In this document: positions 44,026-55,059 of the stretch, piece after piece
Layout of the letters: each line of letters opens with the position of its first letter
Numbering within the stretch: the stretch's first letter is position 1
DNA from: Trachythela sp. YZ-2020
Lineage: Eukaryota > Cnidaria > Anthozoa > Malacalcyonacea > Clavulariidae
Reading direction: 5' to 3'
Length of the DNA stretch: 64,000 nucleotides
NCBI GenBank assembly: GCA_016169945.1
Contig: JADLSH010000379.1
Span: 434,001-498,000 of the forward strand
Position numbers and translations under genes: made by a program
Notes under the pieces: model-generated
The model's database searches: none
The model's input: the letters and a program-made list of their open reading frames with translations, nothing else
Told to the model about the DNA's origin: nothing

Positions 44026-44179
44026 CATTACACCAGATGCTACTTTGTTTTGCTTCAGGTAGATTGTCTGTCGTTACTGATCGTCAGAAACACTGCTCTT
44101 TGCCTCCCGGATATGTTTTGTGACCGAGTTGCAAGAAATCTCTTTATTTATAAACCAGCTGTGACGTGTTTCTAAAAGC

Positions 44180-45370
44180 TACCAATGAGATGAAGTAGTT
44201 GGAATAGTATTAATATGTCAATACTATATATGTTTTCATCAAAAGCACCGTTTAATTGTAATTTCGTCATTAGTAAACCGATTGATTATCTTGCATTTGT
44301 GTTGTACACGATAACAGCTCACGTGTACTTTATCGTGAACAGACCTTATCTACATACCTTTGCAGTAACTCGTGCAATAACGATAGGCAATCTTTAAGTG
44401 CATGCACTTATAAAAATTATTGGGGTTTTCCATTTTCCTCTCAATTTTTCATCATTACTTTGCTTGTGTCGGACATTGATGACTAATAGAGTATGAAATT
44501 ATGATTTATGGGGTAGAAAGTGATACAGAATTCTGCGAAAAACAAATGTTTGCTTGAACGTTTAATATTTAGACGTTTTTAATTATGTAGAAGTAACATA
44601 ATATTAGCATAATTTTATACTTTTTAGTGGAACATTTAGTCCTATATATGTATAGTGGTTATTATGGTCTAATAACAATTAAGATGACGGCCACTAGCTG
44701 CGTGATTTTTTAGCAGACAAAAAACAAAATAGATTGTAGTTTCTTTTCATGTTGGCAGAAAAACGTATAGCTTTTCTCTTTGAAAACAGAAAGAACTTGC
44801 AGATGCGATTCTGTCCAAAATATTTCCATCGTGAGTGTCACAAACTCGTTCGCACAACGGGCCTCGTTTTGGTGTGTCGCAAAACATGCACAATACGTGA
44901 CTGGATTTGCCCAAATGATGTGTTGTGGATAGAGGAGCCATTTGTTTTGCATATTTTATGATAGTTAGTCTGAGGTAGAAGTTTTTTCCACGTTACCCAT
45001 ATATACCGCCCGCGTAATAAATTAATGAAAAGTCCGGTCTATAATTCATCTGATACAAATTATGCAGTACAATGGAAACCCTAACCTAACGAATTTAATT
45101 TCTATATTGAAATTCTACGAATGTGAGTATTTACTCCTGCTTGATGACCAAACTGTACCCAATCGTTCAAACACTGAAAAAATATATAGTAGTACTAATA
45201 TGTATTTTTGAAGTTGCGTATCTAATAGTGTGGCCCCGTTAATATGCTCGATGCAAGATATGTACACAAATTTAAATCAACACTGATTCTCTTTGGTAAA
45301 TGGATAGTTAAATCAGTATGAACGTTTAGTTCATTTTAGATATATAATACGGGCTATAGTACATGCAGTA
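44180..45370. other. Intergenic DNA, nothing secure
   Basis: Overlapping open frames at 44710-44961 on both strands have no recognised domain. A Cys/His-containing plus frame (FCPKYFHRECHKL) is noted but not supported by a paralogue or start. Confidence 0.35.
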
Positions 45371-45374
45371 GAGA

Positions 45375-46806
45375 CCAATTTAATATAATTTCGAGACCAA
45401 TTTTGCTTTCGGAAAAACCGAGTTAATTACAGCAATTATACGTTGGGCTTATATTTAATTCATTATTAAAATCCTTCAGATTCTCAATGATAAAATCTTA
45501 AAATCTTTAACTTTTTTAATTAAACTCTAACACTACGCAAACAAGTAAAATATATCTAATGTCCAATTTAATATCATGTATGTTTTTCGTATACTTATTA
45601 AAAACTAAATCTGGCGACGCGATGCATGCAAATAATCAAAACCATTTTGAAGATCTAAAGCTGATGCTTTACAATATATGTTCGGTTCCCAAATATTTGA
45701 CAGTGCGTTGTTGACATACAATTATTTGTAAAAACGTGCGGTACAGTCCATCCGTACGTGTGTCATGACGCTTTGTTTACCTTTTTGTATCCATATAATG
45801 AACTTTATTAACGAAGTGGTGACAGTATATTTTCCTGCTTCGAAGAGTTAATGAAATAAACGGATCAAGGTGTGCTACCTTCATAGGTATTGCAAGAACA
45901 CAGAACCTGGTTAAACAGAGCTGAAGACGCAATGTACATCTAAAATGAAGAAGTTTTTCAAGCTTGTGTACAAATCTATCTGCAATACTGCAGGAAAGTT
46001 CAATGTGCCATTCAATACATTTATTACAGCTTTCTCAGTTTCTCTTAAAGCTAGGATTCCATTAAAGCAAAATATCATTTTGTCTAACACAACCGAATAA
46101 AAATCGGTTGTGTTATCGTAATTATACATGTTCTTATAAGTTAAGGGGATCTAAACATAGAAAGCTTATAGCCGGCTAAAAAGTTCATAAAATCTTGGTC
46201 GTCAGACACGGATTTACCGCATCACGTATCTTTTATTTCATGATTTTGATACCAATACTGATTATGTTTTAATAATGCTGTTTTAGTCTTCAGATATTAA
46301 TCGGTGTCTCCGCCTCCATGTTGACTTTAGGTAGCCGTTTCTCTGTGATGTTGCTTAACATCAGCCTAAACCTAGGCCTTCTATTTCAGCGCATTTCACA
46401 TAGGAAGACTGGAGGTCGCGACGTCATGAAGTCGATCAACCTACAAATCAAGCGGCCCCTGCCGTCTTTGAAAAACTCACTCGTGCATGTTTTTTCCAAA
46501 TTGCACTCGAAACCATACTATTACCTGTACTAATTCAGGCGTATTCTATATCATTATAAATCATAATTGTAAACTGTAATGAACAACGAAAAATATATCA
46601 TTTAGGTATTGGCGATATTTTTTAACCGCACATGTCTGGCTTAACCAAAATCTCTCACTTATCGTAAGTACTGTGCGCGCGTGCGGCATAATTTGAGGAT
46701 TTTCACTTAACTGTGATGAGCCGATTAATAGGAACTGCACGATTCCTCAAAGGCACGCAAAACCACACATGAAAGTGCTGTAAACGTGCCAAGAATATAT
46801 ACGCTA
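45375..46806. repeat. Segmental duplication C2 (partner 33229-34751)
   Basis: The same block order as C1 without the fold-back at 34316-34455. A short extra segment at about 46325-46530 has no partner. Confidence 0.85.
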
Positions 46807-46809
46807 TTA

Positions 46810-47380
46810 ATATTATATATAACGTGGTATGATATATATTTGCGCCAATACCGGCTTTTCAAGGCTTTGTGTTGGTTAACCTTATTTGAGACGATCATGC
46901 ATGCATTGAGATCTGTTTCGGCGAAAAATTGATGACATTATTTATTTATGACTGCGTTTGAACATTGCATAAACAGAGCTGAAAATCTGATACAAGCTTA
47001 AAAACAAGATTGAGCTGTAAATTGTTTACAGTTTACTATACATACATAGCTTCTCTGTAAGTGTGGGAACACCCATATTTTATAATCACGACCGCTGACA
47101 TTAACTCTACAAATTTCAATTATTTTGAGGAATGTTGTGAAAACGTTTTGCAACTCGCATGGCCATATTTGAGCTTCGAAATTTTCACTACCTAAATTGA
47201 TAGCAGTCAGTGACGTAACTGAAATGTTATTTTGCTCAATTTTTATAGAGAACTTGTTGGCCACCATGATCGGTACAGCGTAGCTGCATGCCAACTATAG
47301 GAGAATCTACGATTAGAATATCCCGCAAACAGGTGAGGTATTTTTATATTTACTAACGATGCAATATTCATTATATACAG
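46810..47380. other. Intergenic DNA, nothing recognised
   Basis: A minus-strand open frame of 98 codons (46998-47294) lacks any recognised feature. Confidence 0.35.
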
Positions 47381-47382
47381 TA

Positions 47383-47920
47383 GAACCCCGCGAACTCGAA
47401 CTCTCAAGGGAAGCAAAAAATTGTTCGAGTTAGCGGAGGTTTTAACGGGGTCGGTGTTGGATTTCGTTTAATATGTTAATAATTAATAAGATATAGTCGT
47501 TTTATTGTTCATCACAATTGTGAGCAATTACGGTGCACTTTAAAGAACTTACAAAGTTTGTACTACTGTTACCTAAGTTAAACAGTCCTATCACAGTGTT
47601 TGCGCGAGGTTTACTTCGCTAATAGTTAAAAAAGAAGATAAACAATGAAACTAAGTAGAAGATCAGTAATGATTGACGCAACTTGTTGAACCTTTTATCT
47701 CTTTATGCACTTGAATTATGTTTGTATATATTATATACCGATTAAATTGTTGTTGTCTGAATAGAAATCCAAGCTTCCGACTTGTCAATGTGCTATGTTC
47801 TGATATTTTGAGGTTTGCCGATCCACGACTCGAAAATAGAGTTCGAGTTAACCGTGTAAATTTGAAAAACTGGTTCAAATCGAGTTAAGCGAGTCGAGTT
47901 AGCCGCGGGGTGCACCCAGA
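47383..47920. mobile_element. pogo/Tigger-like MITE
   Basis: The left end, after TATA, is CAGTAGAACCCCGCGAACTC followed by GAACTCTCAAGGGAAGC and TTGTTCGAGTTAGCGGAGG. The right end holds TTCGAGTTAACCGTG and GAGTCGAGTTAGCCGCGGGG in inverse sense, then breaks off before the expected terminal TTCTACTG. I recognise this GTTCGAGTTA-rich terminus from pogo-type elements. No transposase is present. Confidence 0.65.
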
Positions 47921-47952
47921 TCAATGGGTGCACTGACATCAATGCACTAGTC

Positions 47953-48600
47953 ATGAATAAATTGTACTATTGGTCTAATACGTCTACTGGTAATATCACG
48001 AAATTACAGGCAGTCCATCATTTCGCATGTCGAATCATTACAAACAACCCGATCATGAAGTTCACTACGCTTACTAAATAACTCACACAAATATGGCGGA
48101 GCAAGTCCATTCATGCACTTATAAGTCATAGTCGAATCTCTGTATAACAGATGTTCCTTGACAGGAGGCCAACCAATATCGCGAAGGGCGGGTGTAATGT
48201 GGTCGAATTTCTTGGTACCAGAAACAGGGAGTTACTGCATATTCCCTTATGCAAAACTGTATCAGGCCAGAGGAGTTTCCGATATAGAGCTGTTAGATTA
48301 TGGAATAGCTTAGACAATGAACTAAAACAACTCCCGTTAGGAACATTTAAGAAGAAGTTGAAGAGAAACATGATCGAACACTATTTTAATCCGCGATCCC
48401 CCTTATAGTTCATATTTTAGGATTTAAACTTTGTGCTTCCAAAACATTATATCATTCTAGTACTGAAGTAATTTTAGCTTTACTATTTTAACTTATAATA
48501 GTTTATAATTAAATTTTTCATATCCATTTATAAATAGGTGTTGAAAAGCCCTGTTGGGAATACTTATTCTTTTAAATTAATAATAATAATAATAATAATG
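47953..48600 (+). pseudogene. CR1/L2-like LINE 3' relic with an inverted internal segment
   Basis: The plus strand encodes an RT C-terminal segment (NKLYYWSN, KLQAVHHFACRIITN; 47953-48045). The next 170 bp reads on the minus strand (FDHITPALRDIGWPPVKEHL, YRDSTMTYKCMNGLAPPYL, SKRSELHDR; 48215 down to 48046). The plus strand resumes at 48217 (TRNRELLHIPLCK, GQRSFRYRAVRLWNSLDNEL, FKKKLKRNM). In intact elements the order is exactly plus-1, inverted piece, plus-2. The 3' end has a (TAA)n tail near 48578-48600. Confidence 0.85.
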
Positions 48601-48609
48601 TATGCTCAT

Positions 48610-49370
48610 ACAACGTGTAAATCAAGGCAGAAGTTCGTCTTTCGCTCCAAAAAGTATTTACCATATAAGAAAACAAAGATTTATACATGTTTAAGCTATG
48701 GTTGAAGCGTTATGGTGAACAAGACATGAGTCCCATGCATGTGAAGACCAACCTGACAAAAGTTACAGAACATTTATTTGATAAAAACCCACATTCATTC
48801 CGCGTGCACAATTTTCGCTCGTTTACATATTTTTTTGCAAGCAAATATAACTATACTCCTGTATCATTTAAGTGATTTTCATAGTAAATTTTTCATTTTA
48901 AATTAATTTTAAAAACTGAAAATGGCACTATATTGCCGAATCGCGCGCCTGCACCAGGTTTCCAGCCCTTTAACGGTTTTAGTTTAATTGCGCTGAGATG
49001 AAGTCTTACAATTTTCATGCGTGAAATTTTATAGCGTGTAAGAAACTGCGTGAGGTTGTAACAAATATGGGCGTACGCTTTTCGAAAAAACCTGAAAGAT
49101 ACTTTCTAATAGAAACGTGTTCTCAAGAGATTGTGGTACTCGAGACTAGAATCTTCAATGGTCCATTAGAAAGATGACAGAAGAGCTTTTGTATTAGGAA
49201 AAGTATAATTATAGAGACTACCCTTGTTATTTCGTGCGTCTGTTTCCGCTTTATTGTGGCGGCAGGACCTGAACCATAATATCGACTGCAGAATTGCTTT
49301 TAATAGTCTAATCATTTCTAGAAATTACGCAACACTACCGAACAGCTTGAATCTTTTGAGCTCAAATCGA
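48610..49370. other. Intergenic DNA, no gene supported
   Basis: A short plus frame at 48687-48875 and scattered AT-rich sequence; nothing recognised. Confidence 0.35.
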
Positions 49371-49445
49371 TAATTCACTGTCTATATATGCATTATTTTG
49401 CTTGAAACTATATCTAAAAATATAGACAACACATTTAATCGGTTG
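49370..49445 (-). repeat. Detached 3' flank of peptide copy 6 (matches 54655-54735 and 53465-53500)
   Basis: GAGCTCAAATCGATAATTCA, TGCATTATTTTGCTTGAAAC and TATAGACAACACATTTAATC match the DNA downstream of peptide copies 8 and 7. The continuation of that flank is found only at 51026, so about 1.6 kb has been inserted. Confidence 0.75.
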
Positions 49446-49449
49446 GAGA

Positions 49450-51025
49450 AATGTTGAATATATGTTGATCTATATGCGATTAATCTAGATGTTAGACCCA
49501 AACTCTTCTCACCCTAATTCGATTAATTGTCTGCCTATCCTCCCCAACAAGAGAGGTATCCTTCAGATCCAAACCTTGAATGCAACACCTTCGTTCGCCA
49601 TAGCCTAAAATCCGTCTGTTATCCTAATCCCCCACTACCATGACCAAACCCTCAAGACCAGATTGTGCGATTGCCTACGCTTTGGCGTAGACAACAAATA
49701 GTTCTACCTGCGGCCGATGAAAAAAACTGGCTGATCAGGGGACGTGACAAGGCGGTCCCTGTCGAGACGTTAGTCGAAATGTTACTGGAATGTGGAGTCA
49801 GGTATATCAAGATCATATATTTTGGTACCAAAATACCTATAACAGACTTCCCAAGAATAAATGACGTCCTGAATGAGTAAGTTTGTATAATTCTATATAG
49901 TCTAACCCCGACTGTTGAACCATATATTTATATATGTGCGCCTTTCTCTAGATGTGTCGCATTTGAGGAAGACGCACTGCCATGTAATCAGTTCCACCTG
50001 TCCCTTTCCATTAAGAACCCTTATACCTTCTCCCTACGCCTCCCAAACCGCTCCCCCAACTATACACATGGTGTATATGTGTATGACCACTTTCATAATG
50101 GCCACCGTTTTAAATATTCTTTTATGTGCATCTAAATGAGTCTTTCAGGCCTCGTTATCAAGCAAAGATTCTTTTGAATTACAGACACACAAACGAGGCC
50201 AGAAAGGCTGATTAAAATGCACATCAAATAATATTCAAATTAGTCACTATTATGAATGTGGTCTATAACCCCCTCGACTCCCGGCCCAACCCAAGGACAA
50301 ACCAAGGTGGAATTATTACTAACCAAGAGAAGGTGGGATTGGGGAAGTCAAGTTACAACTTGTTATACGATTATCAAAGGGCGATGAACAGAGGACGCTT
50401 CATAATCCCACCACATCCACACGCCAGGCAGACACCTATTTGAACAACACCGGGGGGAAACACTCTTCTCAGCCCTGGATGGTTACAATCAAGCGGCCAC
50501 CCACCACTTCACCCACTATATCCTCCCTAACATCGTTGAAGTGTCCTACATCCCGATAGATACATTCTTGGCAGAGTACACAATGTAACGAGGACGGTAC
50601 TGAGCGCGAGGGGCCCTTACCCACCACAACCGCCCCCGTCCCTTGAACAAATACGAAAAAATGTTATTGGGTAACCTTAAGTCCATGGTTGGATATACAA
50701 ACCGTGGACATACCTACCCGATTGATCCCCCAGGCTTGGTGGAGCTAGCCGTACCCCAACTCTAACTCTCCCAACCCTAACCCTCGCGGTCGTGCGTATT
50801 CACGGAGCCTATGGACAGACGTCTTTGCGAAATCGTGTACAGGGGGTCTGCAAACCTAACAAGACGCATCAGATGGCCAACTGTATACAGATTATTTAAT
50901 GTGATTGAAGAAGATATTATCCAGAACCATTGGAAGCAAATCAAAATATCCGAATTATTCTTGTAATATTGGCCTTGAACATTTGAACATTGAGCATATT
51001 AACTTTTACTTCTTATGTAAGTATA
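49450..51025. other. GC-richer insert of unknown origin in a peptide-gene 3' flank
   Basis: This segment interrupts a flank that is continuous at 54.66-54.80 kb. Its composition is visibly less AT-rich. It holds several coding-like plus-strand fragments in shifting frames: 49665-49880 (RGRDKAVPVETLVEMLLECG, then KIPITDFPRINDVLNE), 50252-50443 (a 63-residue frame with GKSSYNLLYDYQRAMNRGR), and later stretches such as THHFTHYILPNIVEVSYIP and RLFNVIEEDIIQNHWKQI. None is a family I recognise. A hairpin lies near 50100-50225. A decayed mobile element or viral insertion is possible, but this is inference. Confidence 0.55.
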
Positions 51026-51056
51026 AATGTAATATTTCTATATAAGGTGAACAGGC

Positions 51057-51293
51057 TTATGTGTCTGTATAGCCCAGTTTCTGACAAATACGCCAGTCCA
51101 AATGAGGACACTCGTCCTTTTTTCCTGCGTCCTGAAACCCATCCATTTGGACATCACTGTGATATGCTCCTCTCGCCACGTTCAAGTCATCAGCGACTTC
51201 ATCTCGGACCCAAATCCATTTTGGTTTGGCCAAACACAGGTTGATGGCAGCGAACAGGAACAAGACCACCAGCCATTTCTTACAAACTGCCAT
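51057..51293 (-). CDS. Small secreted cysteine-loop peptide precursor, copy 6 (KPKWIWVRD type)
   Basis: This is a 78-residue precursor. Signal peptide 1-22 (MAVCKKWLVVLFLFAA to CLA) is followed by KPKWIWVRDEVADD, an acidic spacer and Lys-Lys at 58-59. The C-terminal peptide has C62 and C70 (CPHLDWRIC, a seven-residue loop) and ends QKLGYTDT. The Met at 51293 is chosen over an upstream in-frame Met because it aligns with all paralogues. The promoter block lies about 450 bp upstream (51715-51775), and GTTAGT at 51671-51676 could be a 5'-leader splice donor, so an untranslated first exon is likely. I infer a secreted cyclic-peptide precursor. Confidence 0.85.
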   Translation of the reverse strand: MAVCKKWLVVLFLFAAINLCLAKPKWIWVRDEVADDLNVARGAYHSDVQMDGFQDAGKKDECPHLDWRICQKLGYTDT

Positions 51294-51714
51294 CACTTCA
51301 CTTTTAAAATAATACAACTTTATTTTAATGGTAGTTTTCTGCCGCATTGTTCCCTTGAGTTCAGAACAAATGAAGTTCTGTTTTTTACTCTTTAGCACTG
51401 TCTTTATGAAACATGTAGGAATTTGGATATTGGACTAAAACAGATGTCCTCCGACAAACGTGCATGCATTATCCTAAAATGTTTTTGAAAACCTAAAATA
51501 TCGACTTCTAACTTCCTTCACACAAAGCGAAAATCTAACTCAATATCACAGTGCAATGGCTTAACAATTTGGCAAACATGCATAATATGCTATCAAGAAC
51601 AACAGTGAACATTGTTTAACCATCAATTATTGCATGTTCATAATTATTTTATAAAAATCGTTCAACATTGACTAACCTTCTATAGACTTGATATTTTCCT
51701 GGTCCTCTGTGTTG

Positions 51715-51775
51715 ATGTTCAATGTTGTTCACTTTCGCACACAATGAAGAGCTGAATGCTCGGTCTGACTTTTAT
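51715..51775 (-). promoter_or_regulatory. Core promoter block of peptide copy 6
   Basis: On the minus strand, CATAAAAGTCAGACCGAGCA, then TTCATTGTGTGCGAAAGTGA, aligns with the promoters at 442 and 24378. The TATA box is ATAAAAG (51769-51775). Leader sequence follows toward GGACCAGGAAAATATCAAG. Confidence 0.68.
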
Positions 51776-51879
51776 GGAGCAAAACGCTTGTACCCCCATT
51801 TTTAAGTTGAAGGAAGGTCAGAGGAAGGACGGAGCATGGGCGCAGCAAGAGTGGAGTACTCGAAGTCGGTAATCTTAGA

Positions 51880-51985
51880 GTTATGGCCTCTTCGAGTTAA
51901 GGCCTCTTCGAGATAAGCCCTCTTCGAGTTAAGCCCTCTTCGAGTTAAGCCCTCTTCAAGTTAAGCCTCTTCGAGTTAAAGCCCG
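51880..51985 (+). repeat. Short tandem repeat (CTCTTCGAGTTAAGCC)
   Basis: About six 16-17 bp units with small changes. From here to 53460 no gene is supported. A C run lies at 52287-52299, and overlapping open frames at 52504-52988 have no recognised features. Confidence 0.8.
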
Positions 51986-53489
51986 ACGACGTCCTTACCA
52001 CACCCAGGACACATCCATTCTCATTAAGGCTTGCTTAACTCGAAGAAGGAAACACAATTTGGAACCTTCGAGTTAAACCCCGGAGATTATAAGTCTGTCA
52101 AGAAATTTGATGTTCGAGTTATTCCCTGACATTTGAAGCATGTAAACGAGTGACCAAAATGATCTCGGTCAAATTTTTAAAGTTCATGAAAATTAAGTTA
52201 GACAGAAATTTTAAGAAACAGCCCTTTAAGTTAACACAAATTATCCAATTTTACAGTAGTTGCTGTAAAATTAACATGTCACACTCACCCCCCCCCCCCT
52301 CGTTTATTAAAAACGGTTAAATACATAAGTTCGGAGATCAGTATGATCGTATATCAAGCAATAATTTCAACACAAGTTTTTTACTCTTGACGTTGCCATG
52401 GCGACATGACGTCATCATTTATCTTGGCAGTTTTAGCCAAAGAAGGTATGATAGCGCGAAAATAAGGTCGGTGACCTACTCTTTTTTTGCAGAAAGTAAA
52501 TCATTATGAGATTCTGAGTTTTCTCGGAAATTTTTTCGCCAGTGTAGTTTTTTTTAAAAGCCAAAAATTAGTTTCACAAAAACTAACACTTAGTACGTTG
52601 AATACATAGTCAAATTTTGAGATATGGTCACCGGAGAAACGAATGAGAAAAAAGAACCTCAAAATGTCATTTTCTGCTCGCGAAAAACACGCAACGCCTA
52701 AAAATACTGACCGATCACGATATAGTGTTTGCGGGCGCGTGTTCGAGTCACTCGCTGGCTGTAAAACAGGCTGTTTTTTCCGAAATGGTGTACAATTTCG
52801 AGGAAAATTCTCTTCGTTTTCGTTACCCTTGCTTGTTGGACCCAAGATTGTTTGTTGGTGGTCTTTTTTCTGGTCTGGTTTGTCGGTGGTTTTCGCATTG
52901 AATTAATCCAACGTCTCTTAAATTTGTTTTTATTGTTGAAATCGGTATGAAAACCTTTCATAACATTCAAACAATTCCAAATTTTCATAAGACAACTCGT
53001 AAGTCCTAACTGTCTGTACTGTGGTTGTATGCAGTAGTTTGTAAACTTTTGATTGCTTTAAATAATTATATTACTTTGACAGTTTGAGGAGACTAGGAAA
53101 GTATAAAATATCATTTTAAAGTTTTTGAACATTATAAAAGATAATACTGAACGTAAATACGTAAAAAACATACTAAAAGAAAGCTTAGAAACTGGTTAAG
53201 AACATACGTACTGTTTGAATTTCAAGGATTTACGATTATAATGAAAAAGTTGTAGTTTCTTGACTTTCTTCGCAGATAAGCCTCGAAAATAACTTCCCGT
53301 GGCTTGTTTCAAAATTTTACCGGGTCACGAAAATTCCACGCGTGAGACGTGAGGATGACGTCTGATCTATATAGATCGTGTTTCAAACTGTACTATAACT
53401 GTAGGGAGCCTCCTTAATAGCCGGGCCACTGGCCAGGTTATGTTATGCTCTTGGACCGGCTTTCAACAGTAACGACAACACATTTAATC

Positions 53490-53829
53490 GGTTGAATAAA
53501 TTTTATTGATTACATGATACTATAATATTTCTATATAAAGTATGGTAATTTATGTGGTAATTTAATATGCATGAATATTCTAGTCTGTATAGCCCATTTA
53601 TTAGCACTCGCGAATGCGGCCAAAATAACATCTCGTCTCTTTTCTCTCTGTGTCCTGAAATCCCTTCATTTTGACACTCGCAGGCTGTGATATGCTCCAC
53701 TCGCCACGTTCAAGTCATCAGCGACTTCATCTCGGACCCAAATCCATTTTGGTTTGGCCGAACACAGGTTGATGGTACGTAGCGAACTGACAGGAAAAAG
53801 ACCACCAGCCATTTCTTACAAACTGCCAT
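53490..53829 (-). pseudogene. Secreted peptide pseudogene, copy 7
   Basis: From the ATG at 53829: MAVCKKWLVVFFLS, then an inserted ACGT-containing stretch shifts the frame within the signal peptide. The DNA for KPKWIWVRDEVADDLNV is intact but out of frame, and the C-terminal part is scrambled. Downstream it shares the 3' flank with copy 8, including GAATAAATTTTATTGATTAC at about 53496-53515. Confidence 0.85.
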
Positions 53830-54084
53830 CACTTCAGTTGTCAATAATTTTATCCTAAGCGAACTTTTCAGCCATGCTCCGTGGTCTTCTCTTTAGTTCA
53901 GAACTTAGAATGAAGTGCTGACTTTTAGCACTGCCTTTATGAAACATGTCAGAATTTTGGTATGGGACTAAAACAGATGTCCTCTGACAAATGTGCAAAC
54001 ATATTGTTCCAAGGAATATGAAAAAAAACAAAAACATATAGGATATATATTTAACTTTAGTAGAATCATACTAGTATACTATTG

Positions 54085-54345
54085 CAAATGCTCTAATTTG
54101 ATTGGCTACGCTACTCGGTATCTAATTGTCGATAGATAGCGAGTAGCGAAACAGCCATCTCCTCGGCGCGATTGTTAACGAATTTATTTCAATAAATTAT
54201 GAAAAACATTTTGAAATACTGTTTTCTTGCTGGTTTGTACTAAAACAATTAGATTATTCGCTCTCGATTTCTATGAGATGATAGTTCATTCGGGCTTCGC
54301 CCTCATCAACTATCACCTCATAGAAATCTTGAGCTCATAATCTAA
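54085..54345. mobile_element. Fold-back MITE (AATTAGA / GATTGGCTACGC ends)
   Basis: GCTACGCTACTCGGTATC against GATAGCGAGTAGCG forms one inverted pair. GATTTCTATGAGATGATAGT against ACTATCACCTCATAGAAATC forms a second around TTCGGGCTTCGCC. Confidence 0.65.
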
Positions 54346-54746
54346 TTGTTAAATAGTATAAATACAGAACCTCCTTCTTTGCAAAACATAGTTTCTTCCC
54401 CAACGAAATGCGAGTTTTACTCCGATCACGGTGCATGGATTAGAGTTCACGACAGAGAGCCTGTAGCCCCCCCCCCCCCCCTCCCCCTCTGGCGCCACCC
54501 CTGTTCGAAAGCTATACTGTTCGCTATGTAAATGCAATGCAGATTTTGTTCATTTTTGAAACGTTAAATTCATAAGTTCGGAGATCGATATGATTAGGGA
54601 ATAATCATTAATTAAGGTGGTCATTAAATACAAGCCACCTGTAATATTTTGTGCCGATATTTCGAGCTCAATTCGCTGTCTATGCATTATTTTGCTCGAA
54701 ACTATTTTAAAAAGTATAGACAACACATTTAATCGGTTGAATAATT

Positions 54747-54752
54747 TTTATT
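54747..54752 (-). terminator. Polyadenylation signal AATAAA of peptide copy 8
   Basis: AATAAA on the minus strand lies 60 bp beyond the stop codon of copy 8, in flank sequence shared with copy 7. Confidence 0.6.
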
Positions 54753-54811
54753 GATTACATGATACTATAATATTTCTATATAAGATGAACAGGTTTATGT
54801 TGTAATTTCAG

Positions 54812-55045
54812 TTAATTGGTTTTATAACCCAGTTTCTGACAAATACGCCAGTCCAAATGAGGACACCCCTTTTTCTCTTCGTCCTGAAACCCATCCATTT
54901 GGACATCACTGTGATATGCTCCTTTCTCCACGTTCAAATCATCAGCGACTTCATCTCGGACCCAAATCCATTTTGGTTTGGCCAAACACAGGTTGATGGT
55001 AGCGAACAGGAACAAGACCACCAGCCATTTCTTACAAACTGCCAT
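54812..55045 (-). CDS. Small secreted cysteine-loop peptide precursor, copy 8 (KPKWIWVRD type)
   Basis: This is a 77-residue precursor, very close to copy 6: the same signal peptide, KPKWIWVRDEVADDLNVE, GAYHSDVQMDGFQ, then Lys-Lys at 58-59 and a loop C61-C69 (CPHLDWRIC) ending KLGYKTN. Differences are concentrated around the dibasic site (DAGKKDE against DEEKKG) and at the extreme C-terminus. The start is ATG at 55045; a GTG codon precedes it. The upstream similarity to copy 6 fades near 55450, before the promoter block, so expression is less certain. Confidence 0.83.
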   Translation of the reverse strand: MAVCKKWLVVLFLFATINLCLAKPKWIWVRDEVADDLNVEKGAYHSDVQMDGFQDEEKKGCPHLDWRICQKLGYKTN

Positions 55046-55059
55046 CACTTCAGTTTTCG

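Noticed and set aside
44710..44961. Cys/His-containing frame resembling a zinc-binding fragment
   Set aside because: Spacing fits no family I can name and the opposite strand is equally open.
47953..48215. Twin-priming (5' inversion) as the explanation of the LINE structure
   Set aside because: Plus-strand LINE sequence lies on both sides of the inverted piece, whereas twin priming inverts only the 5' end.
51102..51395. Plus-strand frames opposite peptide copies 6 and 8 (containing WFGQTQVDGS)
   Set aside because: Antisense shadows of the conserved peptide coding sequence.
52504..52988. Overlapping open frames on both strands
   Set aside because: Mutual shadows with no recognisable feature and no splice or promoter support.
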